From contig NZ_CADESW010000001.1 of assembly GCF_902830275.1 (NCBI RefSeq), forward strand, positions 496,001-560,000: a stretch of 64,000 nt of DNA. The letters run 5' to 3'. Position numbers and translations under genes: made by a program. Of the stretch, positions 63,245 through 64,000 are shown in pieces. The notes under the pieces were generated by a model that saw only the letters and a list, made by a program, of their open reading frames with translations, searched no databases and was not told the DNA's origin. This stretch comes from Burkholderia stagnalis. Its GTDB lineage: Bacteria > Pseudomonadota > Gammaproteobacteria > Burkholderiales > Burkholderiaceae. Position 1 is the stretch's first letter; every line of letters starts with the position of its first letter.

Positions 63245-64000
63245 CCTTTGAGATCAGGTGGAAATTTGAATTTGCACGACTGCTCGTGCGACCGTATGCA
63301 GAATACGTATATGTATTCTGCTGAAGAATGCCGATGCGCCGGCTAAAGCAATCAGCAACCCAAGCCCGGGCAGCTGTCTTGGCTCGCTCTTCGACGGCAA
63401 TCTTTATCAATGCTCCCTGTGAATCCGGGTGATCTTCAGAAACTCTCTTCTGGATCTGCTGCGCCGCTTTCTTAAGGCTACCCTGTTGTACAGCGAGGTC
63501 GAAGAAAGCGCAGTATGTAGCCAATTCGACCTTGGCTATCAGGTCAGGAGAGATTGTGCGAAGGAACTGTACACATTGCATCACTCCCGAATGATAGCCT
63601 CTGGTCGCTTCGTCAATCTGTATTTGCTGAAAGGTCTGAACCTCACCCAATTTTTTGAATGGCCTTTTCCATGATGGGTTGTGGGCTTGCTGATTAAGCG
63701 CCCAATCAACTAGCGTCTGTTGATCCCCTCCAGAAATCGCATATTCCAATACCCTATAATTCGAACTTTCGTCGAAAGCCTCTTGAAATGTGGTCAGATC
63801 TGCGCTTCTCATGCGTTCAAGCAAAGGGCCAAGCGTACCTTGCCCCGCAGCCCATTGAATTACTCCAAAGGACATTCCCTGTCCATCCCCGTTGTCTGCG
63901 ACTGCCCCGAAGTCCATAGCGGTGGCTCCTTCGAAACCGGACGTAATGGTTAAGGCCAACTCCTTCGCCTTCTGAAGCGGAATACACAAAATTTGTAAAA
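63216..64000 (-). CDS. lysozyme/chitosanase-like protein, candidate T6SS effector (5' end beyond window)
   Basis: The frame is open to the window edge; the first possible start inside is a TTG at 63989, and no ribosome-binding site is visible, so the N-terminus is probably outside. The visible 260 residues begin IPLQKAKELALTITSGFEG with a candidate catalytic Glu. AVADNGDGQGMSFGVIQWAAGQGTLGPLLERM follows, a pattern of lysozyme-like or GH46-like glycoside hydrolases. There is no signal peptide in view. Encoded with a secreted partner in a T6SS locus, it is a candidate peptidoglycan-cleaving effector. It could also be the C-terminal domain of a VgrG or other carrier. Confidence 0.65.
   Translation of the reverse strand, partial: LQILCIPLQKAKELALTITSGFEGATAMDFGAVADNGDGQGMSFGVIQWAAGQGTLGPLLERMRSADLTTFQEAFDESSNYRVLEYAISGGDQQTLVDWALNQQAHNPSWKRPFKKLGEVQTFQQIQIDEATRGYHSGVMQCVQFLRTISPDLIAKVELATYCAFFDLAVQQGSLKKAAQQIQKRVSEDHPDSQGALIKIAVEERAKTAARAWVADCFSRRIGILQQNTYTYSAYGRTSSRANSNFHLISKDASAYVCGI

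Noticed and set aside
1..64000. CRISPR array, tRNA/rRNA gene, prophage or full IS element
   Set aside because: No regularly spaced repeats, cloverleaf-like or rRNA sequences, integrase, or transposase reading frames were seen.

Overview
The window is high-GC DNA whose gene content points to a Burkholderia cepacia complex species, probably a secondary replicon. The main pointers are a DBO1-type three-component anthranilate dioxygenase, a Wsp system with a hybrid kinase in place of WspR, and a cepacian/Bep-like exopolysaccharide cluster. The species cannot be fixed from sequence reading alone. No rRNA, tRNA, CRISPR array, full-length insertion sequence or replication origin was seen.

Left part (1-17.7 kb). 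After a short-chain dehydrogenase and an Mn/Fe NRAMP transporter comes a 12-gene exopolysaccharide operon on the minus strand, about 15,954 down to 2,416. Its order is priming glycosyl-phosphate transferase, OPX export protein, low-molecular-weight Tyr phosphatase, BY-kinase/Wzz, Wzx flippase, GT25, Wzy polymerase, UDP-glucose dehydrogenase, GT4, PssD/PssE-like transferase pair and a secreted polysaccharide lyase. A near-consensus sigma-54 element with a cluster of inverted repeats about 130-165 bp further upstream precedes it. A 287-bp element with perfect 32-bp terminal inverted repeats and nested hairpins, MITE-like and flanked by TA, sits between genes 1 and 2 of the operon.

Middle part (17.7-41 kb). 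A GlxA/AraC-type regulator, a LysR regulator with an OsmC-like protein, a DyP peroxidase, a fused ABC exporter, and a CLC-F type fluoride/proton antiporter with a recognisable fluoride riboswitch and matching promoter. Then comes the complete Wsp chemosensory operon (wspHRR-A-B-C-D-E-F), followed by a CPA1 cation/proton antiporter, an aldehyde dehydrogenase with an acetolactate-synthase-like enzyme, a HI1419/HI1420-type toxin-antitoxin pair and a DUF445 membrane protein.

Right part (41-64 kb). Anthranilate 1,2-dioxygenase (andAcAdAbAa with andR) lies next to catR/catBAC. Together they take anthranilate through catechol and cis,cis-muconate to 3-oxoadipate enol-lactone. After that comes the left end of a type VI secretion locus (tssJ, tssG, tssF, tssA, tssM, a membrane protein of unknown function, PAAR). 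From about 59.5 kb the DNA is visibly more AT-rich and holds a partial lysozyme-like candidate effector at the window edge, secreted immunity-like proteins, one frameshifted gene and two gene remnants, which reads as a fast-evolving effector/immunity region.

The regulatory theme is biofilm matrix control. Tyrosine phosphorylation genes, a sigma-54 promoter and the Wsp surface-sensing pathway all lie within 34 kb; the functional link between them is inferred.
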